Positions 1 to 13,617 of a DNA stretch of 64,000 bases are shown in pieces. Source of the DNA: Neocallimastix lanati (nom. inval.) (Eukaryota; Neocallimastigomycota; Neocallimastigomycetes; Neocallimastigales; Neocallimastigaceae). The stretch is from NCBI GenBank assembly GCA_016946835.1, contig JACVTC010000053.1:492501-556500 (forward strand), read 5' to 3'. Every line of letters begins with the position of its first letter. The stretch's first letter is position 1. The translations under genes and the position numbers were made by a program. The notes under the pieces are model-generated. The model was not told the origin of the DNA and searched no databases. It saw only the letters and a program-made list of their open reading frames with translations.

Positions 1-68
1 ATATATATATATATATAAAAGTAAAAATTTATGTCTATTAATATATCTATATCTGTATCAATTTATAT

Positions 69-147
69 TTATTTATTTACTTTAACTTCTTCAAATTTTG
101 GTGCTATATCTAAATTTTTTTTTACTGCTCCAATTCTTGTGAAACCA

Positions 148-181
<34 letters not shown>

Positions 182-342
182 TTTTAAACATTTATTAATA
201 TTTATTAATATGTATTAATATTTTGTTTTTGTTTCATAATATTTAAACAATTAGAAATTTACCATCTTCTATGAAAGAAGGAAAAACATTACGATTATAA
301 ATCTAAATATTGTTATATAGAATATTAATTCATCAAAAAAAA

Positions 343-383
<41 letters not shown>

Positions 384-555
384 ATATGAAAATTATATAA
401 ATTAATTAATAATATTATTATATAATTATAGATATATTTATATCTATATAAAATTATTTATTTATTATGAAATATTTTTATGATATTTTTATGTAAGGAT
501 AGTCTTACCCAATCTATTTTTTTATCTATTTATATATAAATATTACGTTAATCAT

Positions 556-637
<82 letters not shown>

Positions 638-1998
638 TAAATTTTTAGAAAATCTTGTTTAATTATTATTTCTATATTATTGTTAATATATGTATATATT
701 TTTTTTAATAATTATAAAATTATCAAATATATATATTATATATACATTGTATATAATAAATAAAATTAAATTTTACCTCTATCTATGTCATTATATCCAT
801 CATCCTGATAATTTGCTAAATCTTTGTAAGAATGGACTTTAAAAGAATTGGAATTATAACCTGAATTCATTTCAAAAACTTTATCTGATGGATAAAGAGT
901 ACTATTTATTTTTTTTGGTCCATAATCTTTTTGAGTTATTGTTATATTATCCTAGAATTTTTTTTTATATATATATATATATTTATTTATTTATATATAA
1001 ATAAATCATAATAAATTTGTTTAATTATTATAATTCATTCATAATTATGCATTTATATATATATATATTTGTTTGTGTTTATTAAATACATTTCAAATTA
1101 TATATATATAAATATTTATTTATATAAAAAAATATTATTAAAATTAAGATATTTTAATAAAATTTAATATAGATTTTTATTATTATTATTATTTTTATTA
1201 TATTCGATTGGTAATTACTTCTTTCTTATGTAAACTTGGATCCCATATATATTTTATTCCTCTGGTATAACCATCTTCTTCCACAGTATTTATATTACTT
1301 TGTTTATTTTTATATGTTGGATTTCTATATTTATCATTATATGTAGTTAACCAGTGAAAATCATCTCTGTTTACATATATATATATATATATATATTTTA
1401 ATATTACAATATCGTTGATAATTATTAATAGATTTTTTAAAAGTGTTATTAATATGATATATAATTATTATTAAATATTAAAAAATAAAATAATTAAATA
1501 ATTAAATATATATTTATATATAAATATAGAGTTCAAATATATATTTATTAGCAATTTAATTATAAGAAAAAATATATAAATATTTGAATTATATTTATTT
1601 ATTAATAATATATCATTAATAATAATAATAATAATAATAATTTTAATTTTAATTCTTATTTATAATAAAATAAGTACAAACCTAAATTTATCATTTTCAT
1701 CGATATTTTTATCATAAACGACATAAGGATTTTTATTATTTGAATATCCGGTTTTTACTTCCTTTTTTTGTGCATTCTTTAGTAAATCATACAGTAATCC
1801 TTGACTTTTTCCTTCAGTTGAGGTTTTGTAATTTTGATAATTAGTACAATCATCTCCATGGTAATATTTTCGACATGGACATTTCGGTTTTTCTCTTTCA
1901 AAGACTCGTTGATAATTATTATGAGTGGTCGAATTTTGACTAATATAAAAATGTAATGGTACTTTGTCTGGCCCACTGGAATATTCAATATCTGTCAT
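69..1998 (-). CDS. PPP1R32/SAXO5-like axonemal microtubule protein
   Basis: Five exons (1682-1998, 1219-1366, 777-951, 263-268, 69-148) join in phase into 241 residues. The N-terminus reads SGPDKVPLHFYISQN. The middle holds KTGYSNNKNPYVVYD, then WLTTYNDKYRNP and DGYTRG, and the end holds SGYNSNSF and DGFTRIG. The order 'PLxFY near the start, TGY/FSxNNPxYVxxxD, LTTYNxxYxxxP, GxTRG' is what I recall for vertebrate PPP1R32 (IIIG9, also called SAXO5), a protein of motile cilia that contacts axonemal microtubules. Repeated [TS]G[YF] motifs are usual in microtubule-associated axonemal proteins. The human protein is about 425 residues, so this copy lacks much of the central repeat region. The 6-nt fourth exon is inferred from phase only. 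It is divergent from CFAP299, another flagellar gene. Family call fairly sure, exon 4 less so. Confidence 0.68.
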
Positions 1999-2437
1999 TT
2001 TTGAAGTTTTATTCTTTTATTTTTATTTTTATTTTATTTTATTTTATTTTCTTAAAATTTTAATTTTTATTTTATTTTTATTTAATTTTTAATTTTTATT
2101 TTTTTCTTTTTATGTTTATTATTGATTTATTATTAAATATTATTTATAAATATATACTTCTTTATATTCTTATTTTTTATAAATAATATGTGCCAAAATA
2201 AAAAAAAAAAAAAAATTAATTTAATACATAAAATTTTTCTTTTTTAAGTATATTTTTAAATAATTTATGATCTTTTTTTAAGAAAAAAGTAATTATATAT
2301 ATAATATATTTATATAATATTTATTATTATTATTATTATTTTATTTTTATTGATAAATTGATTAAATGAACATTACTTTAAATCTTTCTAATAACATTCA
2401 TTTGAAAAAAAAATTAAAGAAACAAAAAATACAGGAA

Positions 2438-2468
<31 letters not shown>

Positions 2469-2967
2469 AATTAAATAGAAATAAGATTATCGAATATGAA
2501 AAAAAATTTTTTTTTTTTTTTTAAAAAAAATAATAAAGTAAAATTATTAAATAAATTTTAATAATAAAATTTAATAATAATCGTATTCCATAATAAAATA
2601 AAGTTTAGAAATGTATATTTATACCTAAAAATCATAAAAAAAAAAAAAAAGGTAAAATTATATAAAATAAAAGAAAAATGTTTAAAAGAAAAAAATTAAA
2701 AACAAAACTTTGATTTTTTTTTTTATTTATTACTGTTTTTTCATTTTTTTTTTTTTTTTTTTTTCGATTAATATGATTTATTATATAAATTAAAATTTTT
2801 TATATAGTTTTTAAATAATAAAAAGTTAAAATAATAATACATAAAAATTAACATATCATATATACTATCTAATTTTTTTTTTTTTTTTATTGGAATATAA
2901 AGTTTATAAAAAAATAAATAAAATAAAATAAAATAAAATAAAATTAAATAATAATATTTTATTATTT

Positions 2968-3008
<41 letters not shown>

Positions 3009-3572
3009 CATTTTTAAAAAAACTCGAAAAAGAAAGTTTTTACACTTTTTATAAATATGTTGAATAGTTTGATTTTTATTGTTCAATGATTTATCACTGA
3101 TTTTTATTGAAAATAATAAAATAAAATACTACAAGATATATATATTTTGTTATTCTTTTATTTTATGTAAAATTGTATATATATTTTAAATTATTATTAT
3201 CATTATTATCATTATTATTATTATTATAAGATAATATTTTATCTATTTAACTTTAATATTATTTCATTTATTTATTATATTTTATGATATTTTATTTTAT
3301 TTTATTTTTTTATTTCTATTATTTAATTTAATTCATTTTATTTTATGTTTTAATATATATTATTCATTTTATATTTCATTTTATTATATTTAATTTTTAT
3401 TGCTTTAATCTTTTTTTTTTTTTTATTTTTTTTTTTTATTTTACTTTATTTTTTTTCATTTTATATTATTTTATTTACATATTATTGAACTTCATATTTA
3501 TAGTATTATATTTTAATTCGATATAGTAATATATAGTAAGAATAATAACGACAACCTCGTATAAAAAAAAAA
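1999..3572. promoter_or_regulatory. Divergent intergenic region between two flagellar genes
   Basis: About 1.6 kb of A/T-rich DNA lies between the start codons of the PPP1R32-like gene (-) and CFAP299 (+), so it must hold both promoters. I see poly-A and poly-T tracts (for example 2974-3008) and short TTA/ATT runs. There is no convincing extra gene and no clear RFX-type X-box. A short reading frame at 2904-3086 (-) is mostly a poly-Lys and poly-Phe homopolymer artefact. Confidence 0.5.
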
Positions 3573-4157
3573 ATGTCTGATGAAAATGATATGGGTAATA
3601 ATGCTGGTGATAGCAGTATTGCAGAGTATGCTACTTATGAAGATTATTTAGATAGTCAAATTACTCCTTTGGATATGTATTATTTGGAAGTAAATATATA
3701 TTTTAATGAAAAACTTTTTTTAAATTATATACATATATTTATATATACATTTATATATAAAAGAAATATATAGTTTGAATTTATAATTATAATATTATTT
3801 TTTTTTTTTCCTCTTTCTTTTAATATTTTTTGAAATAATTATTAAATATTATATAAATAATTAAATTAAACCAACTATAATTCATTTGAAAAAAAAAAAA
3901 ATAAAAAAAAAAGGATAAAGAACTTGCAAGACAACTTGTAGAACTTGGATACAGAGGTTCTGGTGAACCTCTTAAACGTGAAGAATTTACTAGTAAAAAA
4001 AAAGCAGCTGAAATGTTCAGATTATCTAAACATAATGCAACCAAAGTTTTATGTAGTCAGGATAAAGATTTAACTGGATTTCCTTTCCTAAAAGCATTGG
4101 CAGAAAGAGAAGAAGCTAATCGTAATGGAAAATTAATGGTAAAAATGATGAAAATAA

Positions 4158-4240
<83 letters not shown>

Positions 4241-5059
4241 AATACGATTACTATATATTTTAATGAATAATAATAAATAATAAAAAATGAATAAAGAAGA
4301 ATAGTGAATAATGAATAATAGTGAATAATGAATAATAGTGAATAATGAATAATAGTGAATAATGAATAATAGTGAATAATGAATAATAGTGAATAATGAA
4401 TAATAGTGAATAACAATGAATAATAAATAATGAATAGTTATTAAATAAAAGAGTGAAAATAAAAATTTTATATAAATAAAATATACAAATTTATATTTAA
4501 AATTATATTAATATGTATATATTTATTAAAATTTTTTATTATAAATATATATATATGTATAATTTTATTTGTATTGGTAAATTATTAGTCTATTATATTT
4601 ATAAGAACACATAATAGTAAAGGTCAAGAAATTAGTGGATATATAGATTATGCTCATCGTCTTAAGATTGAATCTTTTGAACAATATTTCCTAAGAAAAA
4701 AAACACTTCTTCCAAGACCATCTGATATGTCCTTTTATAATTGGGAAACACAAATTTGTACATGCAATGCAACTCCTAATTATCAAGTCATTTCAGATAA
4801 TGAAAATGGTCTTCTTTTCAAGAATAAACGTGATAGAAAAATTATAAATGTTGATCCTAAAGTAAAAAAAAAAAAAAAAAAAATCATTATTATAATTATT
4901 TTTTTTTTTTAATTTATTTATATATATATTTATAACTATAAAAAAATTAATAAATTTTAGGAATCTAAACCAGGAGATAATTCCACAAGAACTGAAATAC
5001 CAACGCAAGAATATATTCAAGTTGTAATATATGATCATTTTACAAGAAGAAAGAATTAA
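3573..5059 (+). CDS. CFAP299: CFAP299 (C4orf22) homologue
   Basis: Four exons (3573-3689, 3914-4138, 4589-4861, 4961-5059), all phase 0, give 237 residues, close to the 233 of the human protein. Diagnostic blocks in order are [93 protein letters not shown] and [12 protein letters not shown]. Together they match vertebrate CFAP299 almost residue for residue. CFAP299 is known from motile cilia and sperm, and its molecular role is poorly defined. It is retained in flagellated lineages, which fits a zoospore-forming fungus. The ATG is preceded by an A-rich stretch. Introns 1 and 3 are short, and intron 2 carries AAAT and 17-bp repeats. Very sure of the family. Confidence 0.95.
4157..4241. repeat. 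(AAAT)n microsatellite in CFAP299 intron 2
   Basis: About 21 copies of the tetranucleotide AAAT, directly after the donor of intron 2. It is translated spuriously on both strands but is not coding. Confidence 0.9.
4300..4413. repeat. 17-bp tandem repeat in CFAP299 intron 2
   Basis: Nearly perfect head-to-tail copies (about 6.7) of the 17-mer AATAGTGAATAATGAAT, within the intron between 4139 and 4588. It opens a 119-codon minus-strand frame that is a repeat artefact. Confidence 0.9.
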
Positions 5060-5606
5060 AAATTATTATTGATTATATTTACTTTAGTCATTGGAATGGT
5101 TAAATACCATTTATTATAAATATATAATATATATATTCATCATATACATATATACAATTTTATTATATTATGAAAGTAAAAAAATATATATGTATATAAA
5201 ATCTATTATCTTTTTATATATTTTATTTTTTACATTAGTTTATTTTTTAAATTATTTCTAATTATTAATTATTAAATAGTTATATTTTTAAAATTATTTC
5301 TATTTATCAATTAGTAAATAATAAAATAAAAAAAAAAAAAAAAAATTAAATAATATTTATAATAAATTTTAAAATAATTAATTATTTAAAAATTAAATTT
5401 TAAATATTTTAAAGTAATTATTAGTAATTATTTTATTATAAAAGACGTAAAAATAATAAAAATAATATTATTAATTAAAATTATTTTAGAAATATCTTTA
5501 TCTTATAAATCGTATTTATTATTTATTTTTTTTTTTTAATTGAAAAATTTCATATTTAAATTACATATATTTTTCAATATTTAATAATAATAATAATTAT
5601 AATAAT

Positions 5607-5643
<37 letters not shown>

Positions 5644-5738
5644 GTTGATATTTGTTGATAAACTCCTGTTTAAAGAGAGATTATTATAAAGAAAAATAAA
5701 AAAAATTTTATTTATTAAAAAAAAAAATTTTTTTATTA

Positions 5739-5774
<36 letters not shown>

Positions 5775-6103
5775 ATTTCTTTAATAGTTATTTATTATAC
5801 ATTATATATTTATAAAGTTATTAATTTTATATAATATTATTTTCTTTATTGTTTTAGATAAGATTATTATTATTATTATTATTATTTTTTTTTTTTTGCA
5901 TATAAATTATTATTTTTATATATATATATAAAAATAATAATTTATAATTTATATATATATAGATAATATAAAAGATTTTATATAATTTCTTTAATTGTTT
6001 TTTATTTTAATATGCAATAAAAGTAAAGCAAAACAAAATAAATATATAAAAATTAAAAATAAATAAAATAAAATATATTTATACATATATTATTATTATT
6101 TCA

Positions 6104-6155
<52 letters not shown>

Positions 6156-6176
6156 ATAAGATTATTAATTAATTAA
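5060..6176. other. Convergent intergenic region, no gene seen
   Basis: Space between the ends of CFAP299 (+) and the proline-rich gene (-). It holds only A/T-rich sequence, an AAT run near 5608-5642, an ATT run near 5866-5885 and long poly-T tracts near 5740-5770 and 6110-6149. It presumably contains both 3' UTRs. Confidence 0.6.
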
Positions 6177-7282
6177 CTATTTATAATAACAATTTACATT
6201 AATAACCCATCTTAAAGTTTTTCCTCTGAATGGTTTCTTATCTAATGAAGGAATTGGTGGTTCATTAATTGGTACAACACAGGCATTCATAATTAATGAA
6301 TTATCATCCTTAGAATACATAGCACAAAGATCTGATCCTGTATTATTGTTGTTACTATTAATACTTTCACTAGTAGTACTTGCTGAAATATAGGTAGGTG
6401 AAAAATTCATATTCATATTTTGTGAATTATTTTGTGAATAGTCGAAAGAACTATCGTCGGATTGTCCAAAAAATAAATTCATGGCATTATTATCAGATGG
6501 TAATTTTGAAGAACGACGCTTTTTCTTATCATCTTGCTTATTAATAAGAAATCCTCTATTACCTTTATTAATAATAATATTTTTTTTATTTTCTTTCTCA
6601 TTATCATTTTTATTATCATTTTCATTTTCATTTTCATTTTTATTTTCTTCTTCCTTAATAATATTAGGGTCATTAGGGTCACAGAAGGCACTAAAAGATC
6701 CTGGTATACTATTATGACTACTATGAGAATAGGTCGTTGATCTTGATCTTGAATGACTATATCTTGAAGATCCATTACTTGGTTTGGTAGATGCATTATA
6801 CATAGAAAATGCATGATCCCGATGTAAATTAGTTCGTCTTGGCTCCGTATTTTTGAATTGTGATTCATTATTATTATTATTATTATTAATAGTATTATTA
6901 TTATTAAAAACATTTTCGTATTGAACCTTTTGATCGGTAATTGTTACTTCACAGAGATTTGGTATATTTTGTGGTGTTACTTGTGGTGGTGGTTCTGATG
7001 GCAACTGAAGGAAGGAAGGTAAATTATTATTAATATTATTATTATTATTACTATTATTATAATTAATGTTGTTATTGTTGTTGTTTTGCAGGATAGGTGA
7101 TGGAGTTGAATTGTACTGTGGCATTGGATAATTACTATTACTATTCGGAGCAAATCTCATATATTGAGATGATGATGATGATTCATCAATAGAACTTAAT
7201 TCACAGAGATTTGGTATATTTCCAAGATTATTACTAGATGTACTAGTACTATTTTGTTGTGGAATTTGAAGGAAGGAAGGTA

Positions 7283-7334
<52 letters not shown>

Positions 7335-8857
7335 TATATTAGTATTGGTTTTTAAATTATTAACCACTTCATTATTTTCACTACTGACAGAGAGAGATCT
7401 AGATATTTTGTTACGTATATCTTGACTAATACTACCAACTTTATTTGAACTGGGTGGTGGAGGTGGTGGAAGTGATTTCTTCTTCTTTACCATTTGGGCT
7501 TTCTTTTGCATTGCAAGAATTGAGGATACGGTTGTTGAACTGGTTTCAACTTGTGATACTGGGGATACTACTGATGATGTCTCAATAGTATTTCCTGAGG
7601 TATTATTAGAATTATTATCATTACTATTATTTCTACTATTACTTTTTATATTACTATTTTCATCATTTTCATTATTGCTATCATTTACTTGTAATGATGG
7701 GACTGATTTCTCTTGTGATGGAGTTGGTAAGACAGGTGCTACTTTCTCTGTTGGGGTAGGCGGAGCAGGTGTTGTTTTCTTAAGTGGTGTTGGTGGAGCA
7801 GATATTGTTTTCTTTGCAGGAGTTGGCGGAGCAGGTGTCGTTTTTTTTACTTGGACGGATATTGAAGTCGTTTGGGAATTATTTTTAGAAGGAATCGATG
7901 GTTTTGGAGAGCCAGTAGTACTATTATTTTTAACGGGAGGTGGGGGTGGAATCACTTTCCTTACTGGTGCTGATTTTGGAGTCATTGGAGAATTAACATT
8001 TGCATGTGTGGTTTGTTTTGGCGAGTCAGTAACACTATTATTTTTAATTGGTGGCGGTGGTGGAACCACTTTCTTTATTGGTGCAGATTTAGGCGTCATT
8101 GAACCATTTTTAAAGGGAAGTTCTGATGTTGGAGAATTTGTATTACGATTCTTTAATGGGATAGGGGGTGGACCTACTTTATTGAATTTTGGTGAATTAG
8201 AAATATTTGATGAAACAGTTATTGAAGAAGAAGTAGATGGTTTGGGTGGTACATGTGGTTCCATTTTTTTTAATGTCATTGGAGATAAAACGTCTGAATT
8301 TGGTTTAGATGGGATATTTGGCTTTATTTTCGGTAAAGGTCTGGCATTTTGTTCTTCTTCTGTATTATCTAAACCAATGACACTTTCAATTTCTTGACAT
8401 AATGAATTAAGACTATTACTAATTTCTTCAATACTTCCACCAAAATTATCAATAGAATTTGATAGTTTAGGTGGTACTTGAAGAAGTTCCTTTTTATTTG
8501 TCACATTTTTTTTTAATATGGGAGATGCAGTTGAATTATTTTGTTCCAGTAATTCTTTTAAATGTTTGGCTTCGGAGGAAGCACTATATGCTTCAATATT
8601 AGGTTCTGTTTTTTTTGAAGCATCTATTGATACTTCTTTGGATTCAATGACAGCAATTTTTCTTTGTTCAACAATACCTGTTTCTATTTCAAATCTTTTT
8701 TTTTTTTTTTTTGAATTTATATAAATTTTTATTTATTCCATTTTTATTATTTTTTTTTTCATATTGTTGAATAAAATGTTTTATCATCATAATTTATATA
8801 TATATATATATATATATATAATTATTAAATTGTGTGTTAATTATCATTAAAATTTAT

Positions 8858-8900
<43 letters not shown>

Positions 8901-9334
8901 TTTATAATTATCGTTGTTTGTTGTTTGTATTAATATAATTTTCAAATAATAAAAACCATTTTTTAATTAATTTTTATTTATTTATTTCATTATATATAAT
9001 AATCATCCATTTAATAATATATACATATATATAATAATAATAATAAAATAATAATAATAATATATATGATTGAATAATGTTAATGTTAGTTATTGTTTTT
9101 TATTATATATACAATATAGATAATTGTAATTATTGATATAAAAATTATTATTAGCTATAGCAATAACCTTTTTGTACTAGAAACACTACTCGAATGAGGT
9201 CTATGTCCTTCCGAATTTGATATCGCACCTGTTTGATTTTGGGCACATTCAAATATTTCTCTTTTCGATTTTAATGGTTTCCATGCTGGATCATTTAAAT
9301 TTTCTTCATTACTTGATAAATCGTTATTACTCAT
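6177..9334 (-). CDS. Proline-rich, Asn-rich scaffold-type protein, family unknown
   Basis: Two exons, 9168-9334 and 6177-8694, join in phase (an AG|A codon) into 894 residues. The N-terminus reads MSNNDLSSNEENLND and DPAWKPLKSKREIF, followed after the junction by EIETGIVEQRKIAVIES, a conserved-looking non-repetitive block I cannot name. Then come several class-type proline ligands (VVPPPPPIK, VIPPPPPVK, SLPPPPPPSS) and four TPAPPTP-like repeats, which suit SH3, EVH1 or profilin binding as in verprolin/WIP. Long Asn runs follow. A module PSFLQ(I/L)P followed by IPNLCE occurs twice. The last residues read KPFRGKTLRWVI. The ATG at 8502-8504 is internal, because the frame runs on upstream to a good acceptor at 8695. 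The 3' end could hide a further small exon. An actin-cytoskeleton adaptor is only an inference. Confidence 0.65.
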
Positions 9335-10234
9335 TTTTTTTTTTTTATGTAATTTTTGTCTTTACTTTATATACCAATTATTATAACATTTATTAATATA
9401 AAAAACTTGAAAAATATTATTAATTTATATATATTTTTGGATATGTATACCAATCTTTCAGGTAATTAATATTTAAAATAATAATTGTTATTATTATTTT
9501 TTTTAAATATATATTATTATTTTAAATATATTTATATTTTCAAATATATATAAAATAATATGTATTATAATATGTATTATAATATTTATTTAAAAGAAAA
9601 AATTTTTATAAAATTCGAAATTAAAAATTAAAAAAAAAAAAAAAATAAAATAAAATAAAATAAAATAAAAAAAAAAAAAAAAAAAAAAAAAAGAAATACA
9701 ATAAAATAAAGACAAAATAAAAATAAAGTTAAATTAGTATTGATAATAGTTATAATTTATTTATAATATAAGATTTCGATAATTTTCTTTAATAATTTTA
9801 AAAAAACTTTAATATATTTAATATCTTTTGATATTAAATATATTATAAATTATAAAAAATGTCAAATACTCATTAAATAAAGAAAAAAAATATTAAATAT
9901 TACATTTTTTTTTCTTTCTTTTTTTTTTTATTTGAAAGAATTAAATCTAAAAATAATATTATAATATAAATAAATATATGAATATATATTTATTTATTTG
10001 TTATTAAATAAAATTTGAATTAAATATACTTTAATTTTAAAACCATAGATAATACAAAATCTTTATATATATAAATACTGATATAAATACTTATTAGATA
10101 CATATTATTGTAATTAAAGTATATTTAATTTAGTATACAATAATTTAAATAACATATTTATATATATATATTTTATTAATATTTCTAATTATTATTACTA
10201 TTTTTTGATTATAAACATGATTATTATAATGTTT
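9335..10234. other. Intergenic, A/T-rich, no gene seen
   Basis: Lies upstream of the proline-rich gene and downstream of the Stb6-like gene, both on the minus strand. It holds an AAAAT/poly-A block near 9630-9693 and otherwise featureless A/T sequence. It should include the proline-rich gene's promoter. Confidence 0.5.
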
Positions 10235-10347
10235 TTATAATGCTGGCAATTTAGATATCTAATAATATTTTATATATAATGTAACATAAAAGTAATTAAT
10301 AATAAAGAAAATGTTTTTTAAACATAATATAAGTTATTTTATTTCAT

Positions 10348-10381
<34 letters not shown>

Positions 10382-12197
10382 TATTTACTCTATTTTTAAA
10401 TTGCGATATCAACTCTTCCATATCTCCAAGTTTTTCTTCAATACTAGATATATTATAAGTTTGCTTTGACAAAAACATATCAACATCTTGTAATGATGAT
10501 AATAATTTACTTTGATTACTATTAATTTGATTAATTTCCATTAAAATTTTCTATATAGTTTTATAATTTAGAAAATGTAATACATTAATTTTTTTAAGTT
10601 TTTTAATCTTTTATTTAATATATTTTATAAATATATAAGCAATTAAACATTAATAATAATATAATAGGTTACATTAGATTCTTCACTTCTCTTTTTATAT
10701 ATTTCTCTACATTTTTCTATAATAGATCCATAATCCTTAATATTTGTCTATAATTATTTTTATAATATAATGTTTATTTAAAAAAAAAAAAAAAAAAAAA
10801 AAATAAAAAAAGACAATAACAAAAAATTATTATTATTGTCAAATAAGTATATATCAAATATTTATTATAATAATTTAATGATACCTTTATATTATTAATT
10901 GAATTTTTGCATTGCTTTTCAACATTCATTACTTTTTCAATCGCGATATATGATTTTAGCCCAATTTTAATTATTTTATCATTGCTTTATAATTTTTTAA
11001 ATTAATATACATTAATAAATTTTAAACATATAATAAATTTGGTTATATTAATTATATTAATATATAAATAAATATATATATATATATATAGTTTTTTTTT
11101 TAATACTTTTCTAATGATTTTCTTGTTTCATATAAATCTGAATATGATTTTGTTTTTCTTAAATATCTATTATTTAAAGAATGATTGTGCTTTGATTTTT
11201 GATATTCCTTAATTTTATTAATTAACATATTTTCTTCGATAAAATTTCTATAATTATCAATTTTTAAATTCTGATTTTCATTTTCATCAATTAATTTTAT
11301 GTTTTCAATTTCTTCAATCTTTTGACGAGTTCTTGATTCTATTACTGAATTTGAATGATTTAAATATACTATTTGACTTAATATTAATTCTTGATCTTTT
11401 TGTTTAATGGATTCATTATCAGAAACTTGAATATTTTCTTCATTTTTAATTTCATTTTCAACAGTTTCATTCTCATTTTCAATACTATATATATCATTAC
11501 TTTCTTCATCTATTTTTTTTACAATAAAAATAAATTATTTATACTAGTAATTAATATTAATTATTATATATTTTATTTTATATAATATATAATCAATATT
11601 TACCATAATCATAATAATCTTCTTTAATATAAATATCATGAATTCTATTTAGATTATGAAAAAAAAAAAAATTTTTTTTTAACTATTTTTTTTTCTTAAT
11701 TCATACTATTATTGATAGCAATAATAATTATTTAAAATAAAATTTTATTTTTACTTTCTATCTAATCTTTCTATATCTTGTGGTGCTTGACTATTACTGT
11801 TATTTCTTTTAATATCATTTAATTTCATAATAGAACTTTATAATGGATAATAATTAATAATCAAATAGAATAAAAAATATTAATTAAAAAATATTAAATA
11901 TAATATAATTATGTTTCAAATTTACTTGCTAAATATGTTTTTTAAATTATCCATTGATTTTATATTTTCATTAATATTCTTCTTTTTTCCACTTAGAAGA
12001 TATTTTAATCTGTCAATATTTATATGCTGAAAATAAAATGAAAAATCATTCTTTTCATTTAAACTTTTATACTAGAAATATATATATTGTAAGAAGTAAA
12101 ATAAATTACATAAACATATACATATAAAAGAAATAATGAAAGATTAATAAGATAAATCAAATAAATTAATAAAAGAATTGTAGTATATAATACACAA

Positions 12198-12264
<67 letters not shown>

Positions 12265-13571
12265 AATACTTTATGTTTGGATGAAGCAATACTATTTTTA
12301 TATATTTCATTAATTTTTATTATAGTGGACTCATTTAATTCAGCACTTTTTTCACCACTCATTTTTAAATTATTATTTTTCTATATTAATTAATTTTTTT
12401 TTTTAATTTAATATATTTGTAATATTTTTACATTATATAAAGAAATTAAATAATAATAATGTATAAAAATACCTTAAATGCTATAATTTGTCTTTCGAAA
12501 CTGTTGGGAAATTGGAAAGGATCTTTTGTTGACTATTTCAAATAATATTTAAAAAGAAATTAAATTAGAAAAATTTTTATTAATTATTATTTATTTTTAT
12601 AATATTGATATATATATATATAATTATTATTATTATTATTAATATCATTATTATTTTGTTTACTTGATATCCTAAAACATGAAGTTTAAATTTTAAATCA
12701 ACAATTTGTCTGATAATTTCCTTTATTAAAGCTGGACTACACAAATTTGAATCTATCTATTAAAAATAAAAAAATAATAAGAGGAATTTATAAGTAATTA
12801 ATATTATATTTATAATATCTTTTTTTTTTTCTTTAACTTTTAGAAAAAAAAAAAAAATCAATAAAAAGATATATACTTCGGTATCATATGAACTCATAGT
12901 GGTATAAAATCTTCTGATGGCTGTTAAAGTTTCATCACATAAAAGTCCATCATCACATTTTGTTTCAACAATCATTCCTAAAAAATAAAGTGATATTTGT
13001 ATAATTTTTCCCAATTCTATTATTGCGAAATTAAATGGAACACTGGGATGAATATCAAATAATTGATAAAATTTGTCTTTTTGAGCATCACTATAATTTT
13101 TATTTTTTACACAATAAATAATGAAAAAAGTCATGATCATACAATATATAATATTAGATAAAAATATTTATTTTATTTAAAATACTATTAAATTTATATA
13201 TAAATAAAAATCTATTATTTAACCTTGGTTCATTCAAAGTTAAAATACCTCTTCCACCACAACCGAATTTTTTTAAATTAATATTAATATATACTAATAA
13301 AAGTATTATGTATTATGAATAATAAATATTGTTTTTTTAAAAAAATTATAAACAATAATATTTTTAATATAATATGCTAACGTTTTTCTTTATGACTTTC
13401 ATAATCTCCATCTATTAATCGTAATATTGATAATGAAGTTGGAAAAGAAATAAGTTCAGTAACCATAATAACATCGTTATTGGCCAACTTTCAATAATTA
13501 ATATATCATATATTATTATTAGATTTTAAAATTCACATAAAGAAAGTGAATTTAACATATATTTTATTAAA

Positions 13572-13617
<46 letters not shown>

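Noticed and set aside
2904-3086. 60-codon minus frame starting MNNKNQTIQHIYKKC
   Set aside because: The first 25 residues look possible, but the rest is poly-Lys from a homopolymer and no upstream or downstream exon fits.
4057-4416. 119-codon minus frame of HYSLLFII repeats, apparently a repetitive membrane protein
   Set aside because: Generated by the AAAT and 17-bp repeats of CFAP299 intron 2.
7675-8397. 240-codon plus-strand frame rich in Gly, Val and Phe
   Set aside because: It is the antisense of the proline-rich exon (CCA/CCT read as GGT/TGG); no start context or homologous motif.
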